Positions 14,453 to 20,180 of a stretch of DNA of 20,180 nt are shown here, piece by piece (position 1 is the first letter of the stretch; the number at the start of each line of letters is the position of its first letter). A program made the translations under genes and the position numbers. The stretch spans positions 1-20,180 of the forward strand of contig CAZVXE010000023.1 of the NCBI GenBank assembly GCA_964630765.1. Direction: 5' to 3'. A model generated the notes under the pieces. That model did not search any database and was not told where the DNA came from. It saw only the letters and a program-made list of their open reading frames with translations. This DNA is from Methanofastidiosum sp964630765. Its GTDB lineage: Archaea; Methanobacteriota_B; Thermococci; Methanofastidiosales; Methanofastidiosaceae.

Positions 14453-15046
14453 TTACTTAAACTTTATTTCATCTGGCAGTGATACGTCTTGAGGCATTAT
14501 CTTGATTACAACTCCGATTATACCGAGTTTCTTCTTTGCAGGTGAATACCCAACTCTCACATGTTCAATGGCTGGATCTCCACATTTTTTTAGATATCCT
14601 TCGGCAAATCTCATTGAACGAGCTCTTTCTCCGCTGAGTTTTCCTGAAATCTTAATTTCAGCGCCTTTTGCCCCAGACCTCATTATTCTTCTAAGATAAT
14701 TGTAAGCTGCCCTTCTATAATGCTCTCCTCGCTCAATAGCGCTAGCAAGCTGAAATGCCATTACATCCGCATTAAGATCTGGATTCTCAATTTGCTGCAC
14801 TTCAATCTGAGGATTCTCGAGATTAAAAGGAGGTCTTTCAAGTTGGTCTGTCAAATCTTTAATGGCCCTTCCTCTTTTTCCTATAACAATTCCGGGCTTC
14901 TGCACGAAAACTGTAACTCTAGTTCCAAGAGGATTTCTCTTTATGTCCATCCCTGCATAGCCAGCTCTCTTTAGTGAATCTCCAAGGAATTCATCAATCG
15001 TTAAATTGGAAACGCTTTCTTCTATAAATTTTCTCTCAATGGCCAT
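14453..15046 (-). CDS. rps3: 30S ribosomal protein uS3
   Basis: uS3 lies at the mRNA entry and has helicase-supporting residues in bacteria. The 197 residues are at the short end of the archaeal range. The KH domain is FVQKPGIVIGKRGRAIKDLT (about 47-66) with the IGKRG loop. The C-terminal domain has IMRSGAKGAEIKISGKLSGERA and the conserved stretch VRVGYSPAKKKLGIIGVVIKI. Its ATG overlaps the uL22 stop (TAATG) with GGAGGAG upstream. Confidence 0.96.
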   Translation of the reverse strand: MAIERKFIEESVSNLTIDEFLGDSLKRAGYAGMDIKRNPLGTRVTVFVQKPGIVIGKRGRAIKDLTDQLERPPFNLENPQIEVQQIENPDLNADVMAFQLASAIERGEHYRRAAYNYLRRIMRSGAKGAEIKISGKLSGERARSMRFAEGYLKKCGDPAIEHVRVGYSPAKKKLGIIGVVIKIMPQDVSLPDEIKFK

Positions 15047-15498
15047 TATCTCTCCTCCACGATTATCTCGACATTTGTAAGCTCCTTGTTATATGGCGAA
15101 GCTCTTCCAAAAGCTCTTGGCATAAATCCCGGGATTACTCTGCCTCTGTAAGCAGACGCATGAATTATTCTTAATTTTGTTGTGTTCAATCCTTTATATT
15201 CTGCATTTGATTCGGCTTCCTTAAGAAGTTTTAAGAGATTTGTTGATGCTTTTACGGGATATCTCCCGGCAAACCATTTTGAAAGTCCTTTCTTGTGGCC
15301 GACTTTTTTGTAATATCTCTTGAATGGTATAGGAGTTTCTAGTTTAATTGTGCTTTCTAGTAATTCCTTTGCCCTTTCGATCTTCATGCCTTTAATCGTA
15401 TTGCATATCTCCCTACTATGTTTTGGAGATATATTCATATTTTTTCCATAAACTTTTGCAGTTTTTGTCTCATCTATATCAGTTCTTGAATAGGGCAT
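15046..15498 (-). CDS. rpl22: 50S ribosomal protein uL22
   Basis: uL22 lines the nascent peptide exit tunnel with its long beta hairpin. The 150 residues match archaeal forms. Signature segments are NISPKHSREICNTIKGMKIERAKELLE and KASTNLLKLLKEAESNAEYKGL, and the tunnel hairpin region ASAYRGRVIPGFMPRAFGRASPYN. The ATG at 15498 lies four bases after AGGTGA, in which TGA is the uS19 stop. Confidence 0.96.
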   Translation of the reverse strand: MPYSRTDIDETKTAKVYGKNMNISPKHSREICNTIKGMKIERAKELLESTIKLETPIPFKRYYKKVGHKKGLSKWFAGRYPVKASTNLLKLLKEAESNAEYKGLNTTKLRIIHASAYRGRVIPGFMPRAFGRASPYNKELTNVEIIVEER

Positions 15499-15502
15499 CA
15501 GA

Positions 15503-15910
15503 TCACCTCAATGGCACATACTGGGAAGACTTTGTAGAGCCCACTCCAGGGGCACCGTGTGAAACTCTTCTTCTTGAAGGTGCGAATTCTCCTAAATAAT
15601 GTCCCACCATCTCAGGAGTAATCTCTACAGGAACAAATTCCTTACCATTGTAAATTCCTATAGTAACTCCGAGCATCTCGGGGAGTATTACCATATCACG
15701 GCAGTGTGTTTTTACAGTATAGTTGTTTCCAGCTTCCATTTCTTTTCTTGATTCTCGTATATTCTTAAGTAATTTTTTCTGTCTTACGGGAAGTCCTCTC
15801 TTAAGAGATCTCCTCTGTCTTGATGGCAAGAGTTCAATCAACTTGTCCATAGACATTTTTCCCATTTGATCAACAGTAAAACCCATGAAACTAAATTCTT
15901 TTTTAGCCAA
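15503..15910 (-). CDS. rps19: 30S ribosomal protein uS19
   Basis: uS19 is in the 30S head and forms a complex with uS13. The 135 residues match the archaeal length. Diagnostic parts are SRQRRSLKRGLPVRQKKLL, KTHCRDMVILPEMLGVTIGIYNGKEFVPV and VGHYLGEFAPSRRRVSHGAPGVGSTKSS. The start is TTG at 15910, preceded by GGAGG inside the end of uL2; no ATG or GTG is better placed. Confidence 0.95.
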   Translation of the reverse strand: MAKKEFSFMGFTVDQMGKMSMDKLIELLPSRQRRSLKRGLPVRQKKLLKNIRESRKEMEAGNNYTVKTHCRDMVILPEMLGVTIGIYNGKEFVPVEITPEMVGHYLGEFAPSRRRVSHGAPGVGSTKSSQYVPLR

Positions 15911-15912
15911 GT

Positions 15913-16638
15913 TTAACGCCTCCTACCAGTTCTTTTTGCTGCTATGTGTCCAACTTTTCTACCTGGTGGCGCATTTCTTGAACAAGTTGTACCTTTACCC
16001 GGGTGTTTGTGATTACCCCCACCAAACGGGTGATCGTTGTGGTTCATTGCAATTCCTCTAACTTTTGGATATAGTGTGGCTTTACTTCTAAGCTTGTGGA
16101 ATTTCTTTCCTGCTTTTACTAAAGGCTTTTCTTTTCTTCCTCCGCCAGCTACTACTCCGATTGTACATCTGCATTCTGAATTCAAAGTCTTCATTACACC
16201 TGAAGGAAGCTGTATTACTGTTTTCATACTATCATGAGCTATTAATGTAGCATAAGTCCCTGAAGACCTGACAAATTTGCCTCCGTCCCCGGGTCTTGAT
16301 TCAATATTATAAATATAAGTTCCCTCTGGGATATTCTTCAAAGGAAGTGTATTCCCAATTTCAATTTCGGCCATTGTTCCTGTTGCTATACTACTGCCTA
16401 CTCGGATTCCTTCTGGTACAAGAAATAATTCTTGCTCTTTATTATCAAAAAGAATCGTTGCTACTGGTGAAGTTCTAGCAGGATCATTGAATAGTTCTCT
16501 AACAACACCGCGTGTTACTCCGTCTCTCTCTACGTTATCATAGCTTCTGTGTCTAACTTTTCCATTGTATCTATGTGAAGGAGCCTTGTATGTATGTGTT
16601 CCTCTTCCTCTTCTCTGTGAAATAATTCTTTTACCCAA
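15913..16638 (-). CDS. rpl2: 50S ribosomal protein uL2
   Basis: uL2 is one of the most conserved large-subunit proteins, required for subunit joining and close to the peptidyl transferase centre. The 241 residues match archaea. The C-terminal segment NHNDHPFGGGNHKHPGKGTT includes the conserved histidine-glycine stretch. The N-terminus (GKRIISQRRGRGTHTYKAPSH) is archaeal. The start is TTG at 16638, four bases after GGTGAT; the overlapping ATG in another frame stops at once. Confidence 0.96.
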   Translation of the reverse strand: MGKRIISQRRGRGTHTYKAPSHRYNGKVRHRSYDNVERDGVTRGVVRELFNDPARTSPVATILFDNKEQELFLVPEGIRVGSSIATGTMAEIEIGNTLPLKNIPEGTYIYNIESRPGDGGKFVRSSGTYATLIAHDSMKTVIQLPSGVMKTLNSECRCTIGVVAGGGRKEKPLVKAGKKFHKLRSKATLYPKVRGIAMNHNDHPFGGGNHKHPGKGTTCSRNAPPGRKVGHIAAKRTGRRR

Positions 16639-16648
16639 TCATATCACC

Positions 16649-16912
16649 TTAAAATACACCTATTTTTGTTGCAACTTCGTCAGCAGGATACTCTTCTTTT
16701 AGTTTAACGTATGCCTTTTTCTTCCCAGTAGACAAAACAGTCGTGCTTACTTTTTCTACTTCAACTTCGTAAAGTTCTTCTACGGCATTGTATATATCCT
16801 GTTTGTTGCTACTCATGGTAACAATAAAGGTTAATATATTGTCCCTTTCCATGGTAGCTACAGTCTTTTCTGTAATAAGTGGATGGACAATCACGTCATG
16901 TGGATTTTTCAC
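16649..16912 (-). CDS. rpl23: 50S ribosomal protein uL23
   Basis: uL23 is at the exit of the peptide tunnel and docks SRP and the translocon. The 87 residues match archaea. Signatures are VIVHPLITEKTVATMERDNILTFIV and NAVEELYEVEVEKVSTTVLSTGKKKAYVKL. The start is GTG at 16912, overlapping the uL4 TGA stop by 4 nt, with GAGGTG five bases upstream. Confidence 0.96.
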   Translation of the reverse strand: MKNPHDVIVHPLITEKTVATMERDNILTFIVTMSSNKQDIYNAVEELYEVEVEKVSTTVLSTGKKKAYVKLKEEYPADEVATKIGVF

Positions 16913-17679
16913 TTGAACACCTCACTTTTAGAAAGATACTTTATTGCATCTTCGGTCCATATTGTGAGCCTTCCTGCATGTGTACCTGGGGCAAGATGTT
17001 CAGCACTTAGCTTATCGACCATTACAATATCTACACCAGGGTGATTTCTTGCAGCCTTCATTATGCCTGCGTCCTTTCCAATAACTATTAAAGGGCCTAT
17101 TTTGTTTTTATATCTCCTTCCTCTCATCTTTCCTCTTCCAGCCCTTATTGTTCTAGATTTTGATCTGATTATGTCATCCCAAACTCCAAGGCTCTTGAAT
17201 ATCTCTCTTGTATCCTTTGTCTTTTTTACTGTTTGAATTTTATTTTCAACAATTATTGGGAATTCAACATTATCTAAAAATCTGTGACCTCTTGACATCA
17301 CCATTTCCTTGTTAGCCGTAATTGATATAGCTGATTTTATTGCTACGGTCCTTTCTTTATTGTTTATCTTCTCACTGATAACTTTCCAAGGTTTTGGTGG
17401 ATGAGCTACAAATCCCCCTACAACATGAGGTGCAAAAGCAGCTCTTCTTGGGCCAGATTTCATTCTAGGTACTCTTGATATTCCAAGATTTTTTCTTCTT
17501 GGATGTGCAGATGTCATTCTTCCGGCAATTGGACTTACTCCCCATGGTTGAATTCTATGAGTTATAGAAGCCAATACTGCCCTCTTGATTAAATCAGGTC
17601 TGTACTCATAAGAAAACACTGAGGGAAGGTCTATTGCTTTCAACTTCTCTCCAGTTATTGAATATACATTAGATTTCAT
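16909..17679 (-). CDS. rpl4: 50S ribosomal protein uL4
   Basis: uL4 binds domain I of 23S rRNA and extends a loop to the exit-tunnel constriction. The 256 residues match archaea. The loop region is visible in QPWGVSPIAGRMTSAHPRRK through RRAAFAPHVVGGFVAHPPKP, and the later core has IIRSKSRTIRAGRGKMRGRRYKNKIGPLIV. In bacteria uL4 represses its own operon through the leader; whether it does so here is unknown, but the long leader makes it worth asking. GGGGAGG lies upstream of the ATG within the uL3 end. Confidence 0.96.
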   Translation of the reverse strand: MKSNVYSITGEKLKAIDLPSVFSYEYRPDLIKRAVLASITHRIQPWGVSPIAGRMTSAHPRRKNLGISRVPRMKSGPRRAAFAPHVVGGFVAHPPKPWKVISEKINNKERTVAIKSAISITANKEMVMSRGHRFLDNVEFPIIVENKIQTVKKTKDTREIFKSLGVWDDIIRSKSRTIRAGRGKMRGRRYKNKIGPLIVIGKDAGIMKAARNHPGVDIVMVDKLSAEHLAPGTHAGRLTIWTEDAIKYLSKSEVFK

Positions 17680-17682
17680 TGT

Positions 17683-18690
17683 TTATGCCTCCCCTGCTGA
17701 AGCTTTGTAGAGGTAGGTAATATCTGGTACCCCTCCAGTTCTTCTTACTGGTACCCTTACAGATTTTCTAAGCCTTAATATTCTCTTTGTGGATCCTCCT
17801 ACGCTACCTTTAAGCATAGCATAGTCGGATGTTAATAATCCATAATTCTTAAATCCTTCTTTTGGAGTAACGTTGAGATCTTTTGGATTTGTTAATCTAA
17901 ATATTCTTTTGTTAAGTTCTGTTCTCGTGTGGAATCCCATCTGTCCAGCAAATGGCACAGTCCACATAACTTTTGGTGGATGCCATGGACCGATTGAACC
18001 TACGTGCCTTCTTGCATCATTAGATTTTCTAGTCTGTACTTTTACTCCCCATCTCCTTACTACGCCTTGGAATCCCTTTCCTTTTGTAACAGAAATAACA
18101 TCGACGAATTCTCCTTCGTCTAGAACATCTTTTACCTTTAGTTCTTTTCCAAAAACACCCTTTAGGTATTCCAACTTGGCGTTAACATCTGCTCCGCCAA
18201 TCCCGCTTTCCATGACCTCTGGTTTCTTTTTCAGATTAATGAGCTTTGGTTGAGTGCAAACAATAGCTCTTAAATCATCTACTTTTCCACCTTCTATAAG
18301 AGATTGGATTTTAGCAAGGTCTTTTTCAGGATTTTTTGAAACAGTTTTTGATCGTGAAAGTTCTTTCGGGACTTCTGCCCAAGACTCTGTGACAGTTTTC
18401 AGTCCATATGGAGTCTTCTTGTATGCCCTAACACCACAAACGTAAATTGGTGGAGTTTCTACCAAAGTTACAGGTACCACCATTTCTTTTCCTTTTGTAA
18501 GTGTATACTTTCTATCATCTATCCTTAAAATGTGGGACATCCCTACCTTATAGCCGGGAAAGTCTAAGATCTTAACATCATCCACTTCTGGCCAACTATT
18601 CAAAGTTGGCACTATCTTTGAAGCCCTCTTTCTGGGGCTGTATCCCAAGGAACCTCTACGGGGTCTTTTATTTCGTCCACTACCGCCCAT
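17683..18690 (-). CDS. rpl3: 50S ribosomal protein uL3, first gene of the operon
   Basis: uL3 initiates 50S assembly and reaches the peptidyl transferase centre. The 335 residues match the archaeal/eukaryal length. Signatures are the N-terminal RGSLGYSPRKRASKIVP, the segment FVDVISVTKGKGFQGVVRRWGV, and WHPPKVMWTVPFAGQMGFHTRTELNKRI. The ATG at 18690 lies seven bases after GGAGG. The region upstream is the only long non-coding stretch before the cluster, so this is the first cistron. Confidence 0.97.
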   Translation of the reverse strand: MGGSGRNKRPRRGSLGYSPRKRASKIVPTLNSWPEVDDVKILDFPGYKVGMSHILRIDDRKYTLTKGKEMVVPVTLVETPPIYVCGVRAYKKTPYGLKTVTESWAEVPKELSRSKTVSKNPEKDLAKIQSLIEGGKVDDLRAIVCTQPKLINLKKKPEVMESGIGGADVNAKLEYLKGVFGKELKVKDVLDEGEFVDVISVTKGKGFQGVVRRWGVKVQTRKSNDARRHVGSIGPWHPPKVMWTVPFAGQMGFHTRTELNKRIFRLTNPKDLNVTPKEGFKNYGLLTSDYAMLKGSVGGSTKRILRLRKSVRVPVRRTGGVPDITYLYKASAGEA

Positions 18691-18845
18691 TTTTAAGCCT
18701 CCGGCTTTACATAAAGAGTATTAGGCCTAATAGCCCAAATCTCCAAATTTTATTATTGTACTATTAGTCAAGAATTGAGGAATAAAGTCGCTTTCACTCT
18801 ATCCCCGTCTGTAATTCGTAACGTTTTTTTTTAAGCAAGTTCTGC
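18691..18845 (-). promoter_or_regulatory. Inferred 5' leader of the uL3 operon with hairpins at the ribosome-binding site
   Basis: If transcription starts about 25 bases downstream of the TATA box at 18869-18876, the mRNA has a leader of about 155 nt. The start position is my estimate. In transcript order it holds: an imperfect hairpin GAGTG-AAAG/CTTT-ATTC with loop CGA (18799-18780); a perfect 14-bp palindrome TATTAGGCCTAATA (18732-18719); CTTT-ATGT-AAAG (18716-18705); and AAGCC-GGA-GGCTT (18707-18695), which contains the GGAGG ribosome-binding site. The last two share bases and cannot form together. An ATG-TAA start-stop pair lies at 18712-18707. No open reading frame of note is present. 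Confidence 0.5.
18719..18732. repeat. 14-bp perfect palindrome in the uL3 leader
   Basis: The sequence TATTAGGCCTAATA reads the same on both strands. It lies 29 bases before the uL3 ATG. It could be the DNA site of a dimeric regulator or a small RNA hairpin; in RNA the central bases would have to form the loop, so the stem would be short. Confidence 0.6.
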
Positions 18846-18868
18846 TGTATTGGCAGTATAATATAGGA

Positions 18869-18876
18869 TTTATAAA
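18869..18876 (-). promoter_or_regulatory. TATA box for the uL3 ribosomal operon
   Basis: TTTATAAA is a near-ideal archaeal TATA element, preceded on the minus strand by CATAACA as a possible BRE. It lies between the LSM gene and uL3, upstream of all ribosomal genes. The expected start is near 18845-18850. A weaker AT-rich stretch near 18745-18755 could serve as a second site. Confidence 0.6.
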
Positions 18877-18901
18877 TGTTATGGTGTATTGCTTTTTTCA
18901 T

Positions 18902-19117
18902 TTATTTACTATCCTCGGCCAATATAATCCAGACCACATTGCTAAGACTTACAACTAGTTCCTTGCCTGAGGAACCAGCAATATCCGTCACATCACTAAG
19001 ACAAAGTACATCTTCATCGAAATCTAGTAACTTCCCTTTAAAGATGCTGCCGTCAATTGATATCACTAATCTTTTTCCATTATAGTATTCTAGTTTTTTT
19101 AGTAGCAACTTTGACAA
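18902..19117 (-). CDS. Small Sm-like (LSM) domain protein
   Basis: The 71-residue protein has the pattern of a single Sm fold. A short N-terminal helix (SKLLLKKLEYYNG) is followed by an Sm1-like stretch (RLVISIDGSIFKGKLLDFDEDVLCLSD, about 16-42, with G-x2-F-x-G-x-L-x2-F-D spacing) and an Sm2-like strand (ELVVSLSNVVWIILAE). Archaeal Sm proteins form rings that bind U-rich RNA, but this one differs from the canonical Sm1/Sm2 types and the RG/KG signature of Sm2 is not seen, so RNA binding is not assured. The start is TTG at 19117 behind GGTGAGG. It has its own TATA element and is separated from the uL3 operon by about 210 bases. Confidence 0.7.
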   Translation of the reverse strand: MSKLLLKKLEYYNGKRLVISIDGSIFKGKLLDFDEDVLCLSDVTDIAGSSGKELVVSLSNVVWIILAEDSK

Positions 19118-19130
19118 TGCCTCACCGGAA

Positions 19131-19201
19131 TTGAGATTTAAGAAAATAAGTATTTAAGTGTTTTTATTGGGAATATGATTTTTCATTAATCTAAATCTCA
19201 A
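19131..19201. repeat. 10-bp inverted repeat flanking the LSM promoter
   Basis: The arms TTGAGATTTA (19131-19140) and TAAATCTCAA (19192-19201) are perfect reverse complements separated by 51 bases. They enclose the TATA element of the LSM gene. The distal arm covers the stop codon of the upstream gene and the proximal arm lies near the expected transcription start. It may be a regulator site pair or chance in AT-rich DNA. Confidence 0.5.
19151..19158 (-). promoter_or_regulatory. TATA-like element for the LSM gene
   Basis: On the minus strand CTTAAATA, preceded by AAACA, lies about 34-41 bases upstream of the TTG start. Transcription would begin near 19127-19132 and leave a leader of about 10-15 bases holding the GGTGAGG site. 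Confidence 0.5.
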
Positions 19202-20180
19202 AAGAAAATAAAAGAATAGCGATTTTGTGAATCTCTGATTACATGCCCCTTTTTGTGCATCCAATCCAGTAAATCCTGCAGGTCGTATTCGTCCTTGAAT
19301 AAATCAGTTGACTTAACTTCACGGAATATTTCAATTACAGTTAGATTTGGAGTATTAATCAGGGTAGCTTGAACAACGTTATACCTCTCATTTGATTCAT
19401 AATCTTTAATTGAATCTATTTCTTTTTTAATCGAGGGTTCACCTAGCAACTGTTCGAAATTATCAAGTGTAGTTCTCCTTGAATCTTTAAGGAATTTATT
19501 TGTTATTTCAGTTTTATCGTCCGCCCTTGCAAATGACTGTGCCAATCTTTTGATATTGTAACTAGTTCTATTCAGCATGGAACGAACTATCAATTCTCTT
19601 GTTTTATCTTGTTTGAATTTGTCGGCTAAAAGGACATCATAGTCTTTAGATAATAATTCTATTATGTGCCGATATTCTTTATCATAATTTTTTCCTTCAG
19701 TAGGATTATTGTGATGTGCGTGGACAATCTGAATCCATAAATTCTCATCAATCATTTTAATTAAAGGTCTGAGGTACATATCATCTTCTGTCAACAACTT
19801 GTCGATGTCTGACAAAGTAATTTCTGTCTGGGTAAAATTCCTGAAAGTTTCAAGGATCATCTGCCTTCTTGTTCCATCATTAATTTTTATTGAGGAGAAA
19901 AGGGAATACTCGCCCCTGAAATTAGTTCGTTCAACTAGCGATTGATACAGTTTTCCATAATTATCAGAATATATTTTAGAGAGGATATTCTGCCCAACTT
20001 TAGGCCTTTCTGCAAGTTTGTACTGAATAGTATTTGAATCAAAATTTATTCCATTGATTGCTTTTTTTGGTGGATCCATATCCCGATATTCAGGCGGGAC
20101 CATTAGTTGGATGATCTTCAGTAACTCGAGGGCAAGTTTTGAATTCCATGAAAGTGACGATAGAGATATACCCCCTACTT
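19198..20180 (-). CDS. Unrecognised protein, C-terminal part; 5' end beyond the window
   Basis: The frame is open from the window edge to a TGA at 19198; the first complete codon is 20178-20176. An ATG at 20103 exists, but the 25 codons before it are free of stops and look coding (LSWNSKLALELLKIIQ), so I treat the gene as truncated rather than starting there. At least 326 residues are visible. The last 60 (NVVQATLIN ... DLLDWMHKKGHVIRDSQNRYSF) have the helix-helix-wing pattern of a winged-helix domain. A second similar stretch lies in TEITLSDIDKLLTEDDMYLR through MIDENLWIQIV. No signal peptide, membrane segment or catalytic motif is visible. I do not recognise the family; an ATPase or regulator with an N-terminal domain outside the window is possible but unproven. 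Confidence 0.6.
   Translation of the reverse strand, partial: VGGISLSSLSWNSKLALELLKIIQLMVPPEYRDMDPPKKAINGINFDSNTIQYKLAERPKVGQNILSKIYSDNYGKLYQSLVERTNFRGEYSLFSSIKINDGTRRQMILETFRNFTQTEITLSDIDKLLTEDDMYLRPLIKMIDENLWIQIVHAHHNNPTEGKNYDKEYRHIIELLSKDYDVLLADKFKQDKTRELIVRSMLNRTSYNIKRLAQSFARADDKTEITNKFLKDSRRTTLDNFEQLLGEPSIKKEIDSIKDYESNERYNVVQATLINTPNLTVIEIFREVKSTDLFKDEYDLQDLLDWMHKKGHVIRDSQNRYSFIFF

Noticed and set aside
18821..18835. Plus-strand T run as terminator of a plus-strand gene
   Set aside because: No plus-strand gene precedes it; on the minus strand it is an A run inside the operon leader.
18691..18901. Small leader peptide gene before uL3
   Set aside because: Only an ATG-TAA start-stop pair and very short frames are present, without a convincing ribosome-binding site.

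Overview
The window is a long archaeal ribosomal-protein super-operon, read almost entirely on the minus strand, so transcription runs from high to low coordinates. Archaeal identity rests on the archaeal/eukaryal ribosomal proteins eS4, eL14, eL19, eL32 and eL34, RNA polymerase subunit D, an aIF1/SUI1 factor, RNase P protein 1, Cbf5 and an EMC3/DUF106 membrane insertase. eL14 and eL34 together with a subunit D holding two ferredoxin-type 4Fe-4S motifs point to a euryarchaeon of the methanogen/Thermococci side. By eye the DNA is AT-rich. A run of exactly 100 N suggests a scaffolded draft or metagenome assembly. I cannot name the genus; a Methanofastidiosa- or Theionarchaea-like lineage is only a guess.

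Layout in transcription order. (1) Right edge, 19198-20180: the 3' part of an unrecognised gene, open to the window end, with winged-helix-like segments. (2) 18902-19117: a 71-residue Sm-like (LSM) protein behind its own TATA element. (3) 18691-18901: an intergenic stretch with a strong TATA box (18869-18876) and an inferred leader of about 155 nt containing a 14-bp palindrome and two small competing hairpins at the uL3 ribosome-binding site. (4) 18690-13134: S10-type block uL3, uL4, uL23, uL2, uS19, uL22, uS3, uL29, aIF1, RNase P Rnp1, uS17, [gap], uL14. (5) 13121-6945: spc-type block uL24, eS4, uL5, uS14, uS8, uL6, eL32, eL19, uL18, uS5, uL30, uL15. (6) 6945-5008: SecY and an EMC3/YidC-like insertase. 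(7) 4995-2371: eL34, CMP kinase, eL14, Cbf5/TruB and an RsmC-like methyltransferase. (8) 2371-8: tRNA-Ser(GGA), alpha-type block uS13, uS4, uS11, RpoD, then tRNA-Leu(GAG) and a T run at the window edge.

The genes supply one process: ribosome proteins, rRNA/tRNA maturation (Cbf5, RNase P, methyltransferase), initiation (aIF1), transcription (RpoD), membrane targeting (SecY plus insertase) and two tRNAs. Packing is extreme: ORFs overlap by 1, 4 or 8 nt or lie within about 17 nt, and many Shine-Dalgarno sites contain the stop codon of the preceding gene. The one real defect is the N gap, which removes the end of uS17 and the start of uL14.

I see no clear new system. The points most worth a second look are the uL3 leader, the acidic N-terminal extension of uS5, the C-terminal extension of eL32, the tRNA-Ser gene wedged between coding regions, and the truncated gene on the right edge.
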